From NCBI GenBank assembly GCA_947629985.1, contig CANRFV010000001.1:1-49328 (forward strand): a stretch of 49,328 nt of DNA, given 5' to 3'. A program made the position numbers and the translations under genes. The notes under the pieces were generated by a model. It had not been told where the DNA came from and made no database searches. It saw nothing but the letters and a program-made list of their open reading frames with translations. Position 1 is the stretch's first letter. Every line of letters starts with the position of its first letter. Of the stretch, positions 1 through 6,612 are shown in pieces. Source of the DNA: an uncultured Clostridia bacterium. GTDB lineage: Bacteria > Bacillota > Clostridia > Christensenellales > CAG-314.

Positions 1-73
1 ACTATAAAAACGGAACGCAAACGGTCAGCCTTGACGAGCTTTCGTGTTCGGATTATAATTGCCTCGGTGCACC

Positions 74-105
74 AAAACGGAAACTAAATTTGTTTCCGTT
101 TTTTT
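74..105 (+). terminator. Rho-independent terminator
   Basis: An 11-bp perfect stem (AAAACGGAAAC at 74-84 with GTTTCCGTTTT at 92-102) surrounds a 7-nt loop and runs into a T tract ending at 105. It presumably ends a + strand gene lying left of the window. Positions 1-73 show no gene I can support; one frame is open there but it runs straight through the hairpin. Confidence 0.8.
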
Positions 106-189
106 GTAATTTGCGTATCGGTGGTAAAAGATGTTGCGAAATACTCCGTACTTGCGTACTGCGTGGCGTTCGCTCACTTGTGTTCGCTC

Positions 190-268
190 GGCTGAGAGTC
201 AAACGCAGAGACCTTAAAATCCCTCGACCCAATAAGTCGTACCGGTTCGAGTCCGGTCATCGGCACCA
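190..268 (+). pseudogene. degenerate tRNA-Leu(UAA) 3' portion
   Basis: The 3' half of a class II tRNA is recognisable. There is a CTTAAAA anticodon loop (213-219), a 4-bp long variable arm (CGAC 225-228 with GTCG 236-239), a perfect T arm (ACCGG, loop TTCGAGT, CCGGT; 241-257), an acceptor 3' strand CATCGGC (258-264), A265 and an encoded CCA (266-268). The D-arm region (GGCTGA...TCAAACGC) is also leucine-like. The anticodon stem pairs badly, and no GCCGATG-like 5' acceptor strand is present upstream. I therefore read it as a broken tRNA-Leu, possibly the edge of an integrated element, and not a working gene. Confidence 0.6.
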
Positions 269-277
269 AGTCAGTAT

Positions 278-318
278 AATCCGAACCAAATACTCGTAAC
301 GAGTGAATGGTTCGGATT
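278..318 (+). terminator. long cruciform/terminator-like hairpin, module copy A
   Basis: The 11-bp perfect inverted repeat AATCCGAACCA (278-288) / TGGTTCGGATT (308-318) encloses a second perfect stem ACTCG-TAA-CGAGT (293-305). The following T tract is weak (ATTTACTTTT). A related hairpin occurs at 1475-1513 and a diverged one at 3032-3070. Confidence 0.65.
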
Positions 319-348
319 TACTTTTAATCTGTGAGTGCCGCCTGCTAC

Positions 349-377
349 TTGCGTTTCTCTTGTTTTTATGGTATAAT
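349..377 (+). promoter_or_regulatory. sigma-A promoter, module copy A
   Basis: A -35 TTGCGT (349-354), a 17-bp spacer and a -10 TATAAT (372-377) lie 35 bp before the acetyltransferase start codon. The surrounding 20-nt block 337-356 is repeated exactly at 1534-1553. Confidence 0.75.
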
Positions 378-411
378 TGAAATAATAAACAGTAATTTAG
401 CGGAGAAAGAT

Positions 412-981
412 ATGCAACACAAGGGTACGAAAATTCTTGAAACGAAGCGGCTGCTCCTTCGCAGGTGGAAGGAGAGCGACGCCGAAGAGGCGTTTGCGCA
501 TTGGATGAACGACCCCGACGTCACGAAATATCTCACATGGACGCCGCACGGGAACATCGAAGTGACGCGTTCGCTTCTCAGGTTGTGGGAAAAGGAGAGC
601 GCAGAGCCTCAGACCTACCATTGGGCGATCGTCCTGAAAGAGGGAAACGTCCTCATCGGGGACATCGCCGTTTTGCGCGCGGACGACTTTCAGGAACGCG
701 GCACGATCGGCTACTGCATGGGCAAGGCGTGGTGGGGAAAGGGTATCATGACGGAGGCTCTTTCCGAAGTTCTGCGCTATTGCTTTGAGGAAGTGGGATT
801 TTTCCGCATCGACGGCGAGCATGCGGCGGAGAATATCGGCTCCTCCCGCGTCATGGAAAAGTGCGGGCTCGCCTACGAGGGGACGCGCAGAAAGTTCTTC
901 CGCCCTCCCACGACAGGGGAGCGCGTCGATATCGTGGAACGCGGTATTCTGCGCGAGGACTATTTCAAAAATATAAAATAG
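412..981 (+). CDS. GNAT family N-acetyltransferase (RimJ/RimL type)
   Basis: This 189-residue protein should transfer an acetyl group from acetyl-CoA to an amine; the substrate is unknown. It opens with the typical RimJ/RimL start (ILETKRLLLRRW), has the central ALKEG-like strand (WAIVLKEGNVLIG) and the acetyl-CoA-binding region (GYCMGKAWWGKGIMTEAL), followed by ENIGSSRVMEKCGLAYEG, which is also typical of the family. The ATG at 412 was chosen because an AGCGGAGAA ribosome site lies just upstream and the promoter (349-377) would exclude an earlier start at 331. It shares a transcript with the next gene (27-nt gap). Its base composition is clearly more GC-rich than its neighbours, which suggests separate acquisition. 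Drug resistance or ribosomal-protein acetylation are both possible roles; neither is shown. Confidence 0.9.
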   Translation: MQHKGTKILETKRLLLRRWKESDAEEAFAHWMNDPDVTKYLTWTPHGNIEVTRSLLRLWEKESAEPQTYHWAIVLKEGNVLIGDIAVLRADDFQERGTIGYCMGKAWWGKGIMTEALSEVLRYCFEEVGFFRIDGEHAAENIGSSRVMEKCGLAYEGTRRKFFRPPTTGERVDIVERGILREDYFKNIK

Positions 982-1008
982 ATTTCAATTTAGCGGAGAA
1001 TAGCACTT

Positions 1009-1422
1009 ATGGACAAATCACAACTATTTCAATTTATATCCGAGCAAAAGACGGCGTTTATTGCATCTGTCAACGAGCAAGGCTATCCCGTTATAAGAGC
1101 AATGCTTGCCCCTCGTAAGATAGACGGCAACGAGATTTACTTCACAACAAATACTTCGTCAAACAAGATAAAGCAGTATTTGTCGAACAATAAGGCTTGC
1201 GTCTATTTTTATAAACGTGGAAAATTCAAGTATCAAGGCGTTTCCGTAATCGGAGAAATGCAAGTCTGCACCGATCAGTCGACGAAGGACGAGATTTGGC
1301 GTTTTGGCGACAAGATGTTTTATAAACAAGGTGTGACCGATCCCGATTATTGCGTGTTGAAGTTCAAGGGTATCATAGCAGAATATTATTGCGATTTCAA
1401 GACCGAAATGATAGAACTATAA
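1009..1422 (+). CDS. pyridoxamine 5'-phosphate oxidase-like flavin-binding protein
   Basis: This 137-residue protein belongs to the split-barrel PPOX-like family. The N-terminal motif FIASVNEQGYPVIRAML and the following IYFTTNTSSNKIKQYLSNNKACVYFY are characteristic of small FMN- or heme/F420-binding members resembling general stress protein 26. A canonical PdxH is longer (about 200 residues) and has a C-terminal extension that is missing here, so a vitamin B6 role is unlikely. The ribosome site GCGGAGAA lies 8 nt before the ATG, and the 14-nt leader at 987-1000 is identical to the one before the preceding acetyltransferase (394-407). It is probably co-transcribed with that gene. The physiological substrate is unknown. 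Confidence 0.85.
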   Translation: MDKSQLFQFISEQKTAFIASVNEQGYPVIRAMLAPRKIDGNEIYFTTNTSSNKIKQYLSNNKACVYFYKRGKFKYQGVSVIGEMQVCTDQSTKDEIWRFGDKMFYKQGVTDPDYCVLKFKGIIAEYYCDFKTEMIEL

Positions 1423-1474
1423 ATCTCATTTTACCAAAACGGACGACGGGCATCTATACCATAGTTTTAATATG

Positions 1475-1527
1475 ATCCGAACAAAATACTCTTAACGAGC
1501 AAGCGGTTCGGATTTTCTTTTTTATTT
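1475..1527 (+). terminator. Rho-independent terminator, module copy B
   Basis: The stem ATCCGAAC (1475-1482) / GTTCGGAT (1506-1513) is followed by TTTCTTTTTTATTT. It ends the acetyltransferase-PPOX unit and resembles the hairpin at 278-318 in stem sequence and loop (ACTC-TTAA-CGAG). Confidence 0.75.
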
Positions 1528-1545
1528 GTGCACGCCGCCTGCTAC

Positions 1546-1574
1546 TTGCGTTTCGCCTGTTTTTATGGTATAGT
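1546..1574 (+). promoter_or_regulatory. sigma-A promoter, module copy B
   Basis: -35 TTGCGT (1546-1551), a 17-bp spacer and -10 TATAGT (1569-1574). This is a near-copy of the promoter at 349-377. The flanking blocks GCCGCCTGCTACTTGCGTTT (1534-1553) and TGTTTTTATGGTATA (1558-1572) are identical in both. Confidence 0.75.
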
Positions 1575-1611
1575 TGAAACAACAAGCAGTAATTTGTAGG
1601 AGAAGTTTATT

Positions 1612-2034
1612 ATGAAAAAATTTGCAAGTGTAATCATTGCAGTGGTAATATTGATATTGTGTTTTACATTATCTGCTTGCGGAAATAAATATGTAAGCAC
1701 GTATAATGCTATGCTGATGGTAAGGACAAACATCTCAAACAAAGCGTCGGTTTCATTCGGTAGTTTTAGCGGAACATACGTTATTAAATTGAAAAATAAT
1801 GGCGCAGACGCGGTGTTTATTGATTATGAAGGGACGTTGGGAGAAGGAAATATAAAAGTTTACTATGATTTTAATGATGAAAAACTGAACCTATTTGACA
1901 TTGAAACCGACGGTTTTGTTGATGGAAAAACCGAAACTTTTACAGGCAATAAAACGATTTACATAATAATTGAATCAATCGGTAAATGCAGCGACGGTAG
2001 TTTTTCGTTTGTTTTGGAAAAATCAGAGAAATAA
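1612..2034 (+). CDS. small lipoprotein of unknown function
   Basis: This is a 140-residue protein with a clear lipoprotein signal: positively charged MKK, a hydrophobic stretch (residues 7-20) and lipobox L-S-A-C with C23 as the predicted lipidated residue. The mature part is short and rich in beta-strand-like segments (for example GTYVIKLKNNGADAVFIDY), with no motif that I recognise. It should sit on the outer face of the cytoplasmic membrane. A strong ribosome site (TAGGAGAAG) precedes the ATG. It starts the second transcription unit of the array and is followed by a kinase gene after 21 nt. Confidence 0.75.
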   Translation: MKKFASVIIAVVILILCFTLSACGNKYVSTYNAMLMVRTNISNKASVSFGSFSGTYVIKLKNNGADAVFIDYEGTLGEGNIKVYYDFNDEKLNLFDIETDGFVDGKTETFTGNKTIYIIIESIGKCSDGSFSFVLEKSEK

Positions 2035-2055
2035 AGTTCTGTTGCGCAGAGAATT

Positions 2056-2550
2056 ATGAAAACACTTTATTTAATTGGCGGCACAATGGGCGTTGGAAAA
2101 ACTGTCGTCTGCCAAAAAATGAATGAATTGCTGGCGAGTAGTGTGTTTCTGGACGGTGATTGGTGCTGGAACGCAAATCCATTTAAGGTAACAGAAGAAA
2201 CCAAAAATATGGTTATGGATAACATCGGCCATTTGCTCAACAATTTTATTCATTGTTCCGCATATGAAAACATTGTTTTTAGTTGGGTTATGCACCGACA
2301 GAGTATTATTGACGACTTGATAGGTAGACTTGACGCAAGCCATTGCACCGTTAAAGTGTTTTCGCTTATCTGCGACGAAAAAACGTTGCGTAAACGTTTG
2401 CAAAAAGATATCTCAAGCAAAATTAGGAAGGCAGATGTCATAGATAGAAGTGTTGCGCGGTTACCTTTATATCAAAAGTTAAATACTATCAAAATCGAAA
2501 CAACGTCTAAAAGCGTCGATGCCATAGTAAAAGAAATCATAACATTATAA
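2056..2550 (+). CDS. P-loop nucleotide-binding kinase-like protein
   Basis: This 164-residue protein starts with a textbook Walker A loop (GGTMGVGKT, residues 8-16), followed by a small-molecule-kinase-like layout: LDGDWCW around residues 32-37 (candidate acceptor/Asp site) and a late basic stretch KTLRKRLQKDI (candidate lid). This resembles the AAA/shikimate-kinase-like small kinases often annotated as nucleotide kinases or, less certainly, chloramphenicol phosphotransferase-like proteins. The phosphate acceptor cannot be inferred. It lies between a lipoprotein and a TfoX-like gene in one apparent transcript. Confidence 0.75.
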   Translation: MKTLYLIGGTMGVGKTVVCQKMNELLASSVFLDGDWCWNANPFKVTEETKNMVMDNIGHLLNNFIHCSAYENIVFSWVMHRQSIIDDLIGRLDASHCTVKVFSLICDEKTLRKRLQKDISSKIRKADVIDRSVARLPLYQKLNTIKIETTSKSVDAIVKEIITL

Positions 2551-2570
2551 ATTCAATTTAGGGAGAGATC

Positions 2571-2888
2571 ATGCCGTCAAGCAAGGAATATTTGAATTTC
2601 ATTTCAGAACAACTATCCGACTTAAAGGACATAACCTACAAGCCAATGATGGGCGAATTTCTGATTTACTATCGCGGCAAACTTGTAGGCGGTATCTACG
2701 ACGACAGATTGCTTGTAAAGCCCGTAAAATCCGCTTTGTCCTATTTGCCCCAAGCAGAGTATCAATTACCGTATGATGGTGCAAAGGAAATGCTGAATGT
2801 GGACAATGTGGACGATAAGGCTTTTTTGAAAGGATTGTTTGAAACAATGTATGACGACCTGCCGATGCCGAAAATCAAGAAACGGTAA
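2571..2888 (+). CDS. TfoX/Sxy N-terminal domain protein
   Basis: This 105-residue protein matches the TfoX N-terminal domain: after a short helix, YKPMMGEFLIYYRGKLVGGIYDDRLLVKP is the family's signature of paired strands. It lacks the C-terminal helix-hairpin-helix domain of proteobacterial competence regulators. Stand-alone domains like this are common in Firmicutes accessory DNA and have no firm function. The start has a strong ribosome site (AGGGAGAGATC before ATG). The leader AATTTA-GGGAGA resembles those at 394 and 987. It is the last gene of the lipoprotein-kinase unit. Confidence 0.85.
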   Translation: MPSSKEYLNFISEQLSDLKDITYKPMMGEFLIYYRGKLVGGIYDDRLLVKPVKSALSYLPQAEYQLPYDGAKEMLNVDNVDDKAFLKGLFETMYDDLPMPKIKKR

Positions 2889-3031
2889 ACTTCAAATTTG
2901 CCGCACGGACGACGAGCATTTATAATATATATAGCACATCATAGTTATTGCGCTTCGCCCCTAAGTTCCGCGTGCCATGCGGCGGTAGTGCCTATTGGCT
3001 GGCGCCGTAATAGCGTTTCCCGCTGTTTAAT

Positions 3032-3081
3032 AATCCGAGCAGTGCGTTTAACAACCATGCGGTTCGGGTTTTTCTTTATTT
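3032..3081 (+). terminator. terminator, diverged module copy C
   Basis: AATCCGA (3032-3038) pairs with TCGGGTT (3064-3070, one G-T pair) and is followed by TTTCTTTATTTG. It sits about 145 bp after the TfoX-like gene. The interval 2906-2924 is a near-copy of 1440-1458 (shared core CGGACGACG). Confidence 0.55.
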
Positions 3082-3100
3082 GTTGTAGATTTTTGCCCGC

Positions 3101-3129
3101 TTGATTTTCCGTTGCTTTTATAGTACAAT
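3101..3129 (+). promoter_or_regulatory. sigma-A promoter, module copy C
   Basis: -35 TTGATT (3101-3106), a 17-bp spacer and -10 TACAAT (3124-3129), in the same position relative to the preceding hairpin as in the other two copies. It drives the acetyltransferase at 3192. Confidence 0.6.
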
Positions 3130-3191
3130 TACTGCATTATCAAACAGCAGCCGCGCTTTGCGGTTGCCGGCATAAATACGGGAGATGTTGT

Positions 3192-3718
3192 ATGATCAGC
3201 AAGGAACCGATACTAGAGACGACAGACTAGTATTACGTCCGCTAACGCTTGACGACGCGGAAGCCTGTTACAGTTGGAACAGCGACGAAAGAGTTACAAA
3301 GTATATGTCTTACTCTACATGTACCGATATCAGCCAAACTGTCAATTGGATAAAGTCGGCAATGATTGATAAAGCCGATTGGAATTGGGCATTTGTTCTT
3401 AAAGAAGTAAACAAAGTGATCGGAACGGGCAGTATCGGACCAAATACTCAAATGAAGGGCTATTGGAGTATCGGCTATAATTTGCATTACGATTATTGGC
3501 ACAAAGGTTACTGCACCGAAGCCATGCGCGCCATTATCGATTTTGCGCATACAAAACTTGGCGTTAATAAAATTTGTTCGGAGCATGCGGTTGACAATCC
3601 GCGTTCGGGCAAAGTGTTGGAAAAATGCGGTTTGAAATTTGACCATTTCGGAGAATATTCAAAAATTGACGGTAGCCAAACATATAAGGCAAAGTTTTAC
3701 AAATTGGAATGGAAATAA
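3192..3718 (+). CDS. GNAT family N-acetyltransferase with N-terminal frameshift
   Basis: The body (from about 3224) is a RimJ/RimL-type acetyltransferase: RLVLRPLTLDDAEACY, WAFVLKEVNKVIG, GYNLHYDYWHKGYCTEAM and NPRSGKVLEKCGLKF. The natural start is ATG 3192, which has a well-spaced GGGAG site and encodes MISKEPILET, the expected family N-terminus, but that frame stops at TAG 3228. One missing base near 3221-3222 (GAGACGACAGA where GAGACGGACAGA would restore ET-DRL) separates start and body. The alternative in-frame ATG at 3185 overlaps the ribosome site, so it is a poor start. It is either a recent pseudogene or a sequence error. Confidence 0.8.
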
Positions 3719-4080
3719 ACTTTTGAATTATTCGGTGCAAAATCCACAATGCATAGCGCAAAATGATATTTTTATAATACGCCGTCGATAAACTTTGCGC
3801 CAAACGCTTTATTGCAATGTGCCGATTTCGACTGTCGGACGAATTATTTTGCGTTTGGATCAAGTTAAGCAATATGGCGCGTACCCCCCCCGAATAAAGG
3901 TGCCGCCGGTTGTTTTTTTGTGGTGTGCTATCGGCAAGCAAGTCGCATAACAAACAAAATTTCGGCGGTCGATATCCGACTACACGTGCCGGGCAAAATT
4001 TGCATTCAATTGTCGCCTTTAACTTGTCATTACTACGCGGTTGTGCTAAAATTTTATTATAGTATTTGGTGGGTGATACA
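3719..4080. other. intergenic region with a C8 tract and a promoter
   Basis: No gene is supported here. A run of eight C (3884-3891) stands out. A promoter for the next gene is visible: TTGTCA (4024-4029), a 17-bp spacer and TAAAAT (4047-4052), 28 bp before the start codon at 4081. Confidence 0.6.
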
Positions 4081-6021
4081 ATGAAAAAACATATTAAATA
4101 TATAATCGTTACAATTTTAACATTGTGCATGTTGTTAGCTGCATGCACGCCCGTTGTGCCGCAAATAAATGCAAACGACAGCGCGCATACAATTTCGGTA
4201 AGTTGGTCGCAGGGGGTAGAAGGCGTAACGTTTACGCAGGGCAACGAAAGGCTCTTCCCAAAAAACGGCGTAATTACAACTTCATCTGATGACGATATAG
4301 ACGTGCAAGTCAGTTTGTCTCCTGGTTATCGCAAGGCGCAGCCTACCATTATTGTTGACGGCAACGTAATAGACGGCAATAGTGTGCCGTCCGCCGCACA
4401 AAAAATAGAAGTTTCGGCAACGCGCAATGGCGAAGTACGTCTGATCTTGGGCGAAGGCGTTGGTTACCGCCTTGACGAATTGCGCCGAATAAATCATTCG
4501 GTGGGATACACGGCAATAATAGGTTTGTATCTGCAACAGGGATACCGCGTCAACTCTTCCACACGCGCAAACGTGGTGGTGGCGGGCAGTGAATACTGCG
4601 CAATTTCGTCGCTTGCGGAATGGGGGCTCGACGAAAGACAACTCAAAAACGACGGTTACCATTCTTTTTACAAAGTAGAGGTTTTGGAAGATACGACAAT
4701 AGCGGTTGCGGGCGTTATTGCCGACACACATTCGGACGATGATTACGCCACGCTTACGCATATAAGTGGCGAAGGGTACAGTTTGCAAATGTTGGTTGAT
4801 ACCAACAACGACGGCATTTCCGACGCGCAGCAGGAATTGACAGGTTCGGTGCGGATACTAAAAGGCACTGTTGTAAATTTAATTATTCGCCGAGACAGCG
4901 CTTACAACGCCAACAATGCCAAACTGTACGCCAACGGCACCGAAATATATGGCACGCAAGGCGACGGTTTTGACGGGTCGGATCCCCTTTCGGGGCAGTT
5001 GATTTACTGTTTGCAAGTAGAGCAAGATTTAGTTTTGTCCGTAACAGGCGTGCAACATGCGGGGCAATTTGTACTTCATATTATGAACAGCGACGGCACG
5101 CAACGTTACCGCACTTACTGTTATGCCGATACGGTGGCGCAGGCTCTCGCGCAAATTCCCGGTAACGACGACCGCGACAGCGAGTTTTACGCGCAGTATT
5201 GGCAGCCCGATCCCGGCGACGGTTACTCGTTTGAGTATTGGCTGTTTGAAGGCGGAGTGTTCAAGCAAATCGATACCTCCTATTCGCCCGAGTTATATGC
5301 AGATATTTATTGCGGTTATGTGGCGGAAGGCACAGTCCCGTCCGACCCCGGCGACCGTCCCACAATCAAACCGCAACCGTCTGTGCCCACTGTTCCCGAC
5401 AACGTTGATTTGCCGCAACCGTTACTCGAAGCGATGCGCGCTGTAACACGGCTGTCGCCCGACCAATTGGAAAGCAAACAATGGGTGTTGGCTTGGGCTG
5501 CGTATCAATTGTACAAAGCACAAATTGTGGATATTGGCAGACCGACCGAATTTATTTACGACAGTATTTACAATTTGTGGTACGACGATTTGATCAAAGA
5601 CGCCGTGGGCGTATCAGTAAATAATTTGTGGGTATGCGCTTACGATTTGCTCAAAAACGGCGCGTCCGAAATTGATCCGCACGCATTGGCAACCGATTAT
5701 TTGTTAAAAAGTTCCGCTACGGGCTACACAACGCGCGCAGCCAACAAGGAAGCGTTTTACTTGGAGATCGTCGGCATAATGCCGCAATATCCCACAAAGC
5801 AATCGTATGCTATCGGCGACACCGATATGGACATAAATATGTCTATGGTGCTTTTGCTCGACAGGTTGGGCGTAAATTGGACGCTGGGCTACGGCAATGC
5901 GGTAAAAAACTTTGCAAATGAAAGCGAATTGAGAGAATATACCGAACAAAACGCACACACGCAGGTAATGGCAAATGTTATACAAAAAGTTTTCGATTAT
6001 ATCGATAGTTTTGGCGCTTAG
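4081..6021 (+). CDS. large lipoprotein of unknown function
   Basis: This 646-residue secreted protein carries a lipoprotein signal (MKK, hydrophobic residues 5-19, lipobox L-A-A-C with C22). The ATG at 4081 was preferred over an in-frame TTG at 4066 because it gives the standard signal. Three parts are visible: a beta-rich region (about 30-415), a proline-rich linker (about 416-447) and a helical C-terminal part (about 448-646). Near residues 240-252 the segment DTNNDGISDAQQ resembles the calcium loops of thrombospondin type 3 or EF-hand-like repeats. I do not recognise the family. The protein is probably anchored on the outer membrane face. The next lipoprotein gene overlaps its 3' end by 47 nt, which suggests coupled expression. 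Confidence 0.8.
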   Translation: MKKHIKYIIVTILTLCMLLAACTPVVPQINANDSAHTISVSWSQGVEGVTFTQGNERLFPKNGVITTSSDDDIDVQVSLSPGYRKAQPTIIVDGNVIDGNSVPSAAQKIEVSATRNGEVRLILGEGVGYRLDELRRINHSVGYTAIIGLYLQQGYRVNSSTRANVVVAGSEYCAISSLAEWGLDERQLKNDGYHSFYKVEVLEDTTIAVAGVIADTHSDDDYATLTHISGEGYSLQMLVDTNNDGISDAQQELTGSVRILKGTVVNLIIRRDSAYNANNAKLYANGTEIYGTQGDGFDGSDPLSGQLIYCLQVEQDLVLSVTGVQHAGQFVLHIMNSDGTQRYRTYCYADTVAQALAQIPGNDDRDSEFYAQYWQPDPGDGYSFEYWLFEGGVFKQIDTSYSPELYADIYCGYVAEGTVPSDPGDRPTIKPQPSVPTVPDNVDLPQPLLEAMRAVTRLSPDQLESKQWVLAWAAYQLYKAQIVDIGRPTEFIYDSIYNLWYDDLIKDAVGVSVNNLWVCAYDLLKNGASEIDPHALATDYLLKSSATGYTTRAANKEAFYLEIVGIMPQYPTKQSYAIGDTDMDINMSMVLLLDRLGVNWTLGYGNAVKNFANESELREYTEQNAHTQVMANVIQKVFDYIDSFGA

Positions 6022-6427
6022 TTTGTTGTCGCTTACCGCTTGCGGCAGTGGATTGCCGCACAATGTGGGGCAATTGGCTCAGCAAGGCGCAAATGCCGAC
6101 GCCGACAGCATAACGATATACGTAATTACACGGTATGAAATGTCGGAAATTGTGGCAGACAGCGCGCGATATTCAAATTGGCGACAACTGTTGCAAGCGG
6201 AATTTGACGGCAGTGATCGCAACCGCGCAACGATAGTGTGGCGCGGAGACTATGTTATTTCGGTGGGCATTTTGCAAGCAGATAACGCTAACGACATAAT
6301 GGTGTACTACAACGGCAAGTATTCCGATTTGTTTGTTCTTAACTGTCCGTATGCGGCGGGCAGCGTACTTGCTTTTGTAGAACGCGGAGTGGACATGCAA
6401 ACCTTAAACAAATTATTGGCACGCTGA
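5975..6427 (+). CDS. small lipoprotein of unknown function, overlapping the upstream gene
   Basis: This 150-residue protein begins inside the previous gene in another frame. Its N-terminus is a classic lipoprotein signal: MLYKKF, hydrophobic core and lipobox L-T-A-C with C23. The mature part (SITIYVITRYEMSEIV, then WRGDYVISVGIL and IMVYYNGKYSDLFVL) looks like a compact alpha/beta domain that I cannot assign. The stop is followed 80 nt later by a terminator. The overlap and matching cell location suggest that the two lipoproteins act together, but this is inference. Confidence 0.75.
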   Translation: MLYKKFSIISIVLALSLLSLTACGSGLPHNVGQLAQQGANADADSITIYVITRYEMSEIVADSARYSNWRQLLQAEFDGSDRNRATIVWRGDYVISVGILQADNANDIMVYYNGKYSDLFVLNCPYAAGSVLAFVERGVDMQTLNKLLAR

Positions 6428-6507
6428 ATTTACTCCCCGCATAACTAAAACACTTGCGCACGTGCAACCAAATTATTTGCGCAATTATTTATAACGCATA
6501 CAAATAT

Positions 6508-6550
6508 AGCCAACACTGTTTGCAAACGCAACAATGTTGGCTTGTTTATT
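6508..6550 (+). terminator. terminator after the lipoprotein pair
   Basis: Stem AGCCAACA (6508-6515) / TGTTGGCT (6535-6542), followed by TGTTTATT. It lies between the convergent lipoprotein and MATE genes and could act on the + strand transcript. Confidence 0.5.
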
Positions 6551-6612
6551 ACAAAATATAAAGTTGTAAATCTTATATGCGATCGATAATGCCGTAAATG
6601 CTGCGCCTAATA

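Noticed and set aside
90-299. 69-codon + strand open frame at the left edge
   Set aside because: It reads through a terminator stem and the tRNA-Leu remnant, so it is not a plausible gene.
278-3129. Integron-type gene cassette array
   Set aside because: No attC core sites (GTTRRRY with RYYYAAC) and no integron integrase. Each unit also has its own promoter.
3564-4244. 226-codon - strand open frame across the GNAT and lipoprotein starts
   Set aside because: It overlaps two supported + strand genes, and its middle part covers a promoter and the C8 tract.
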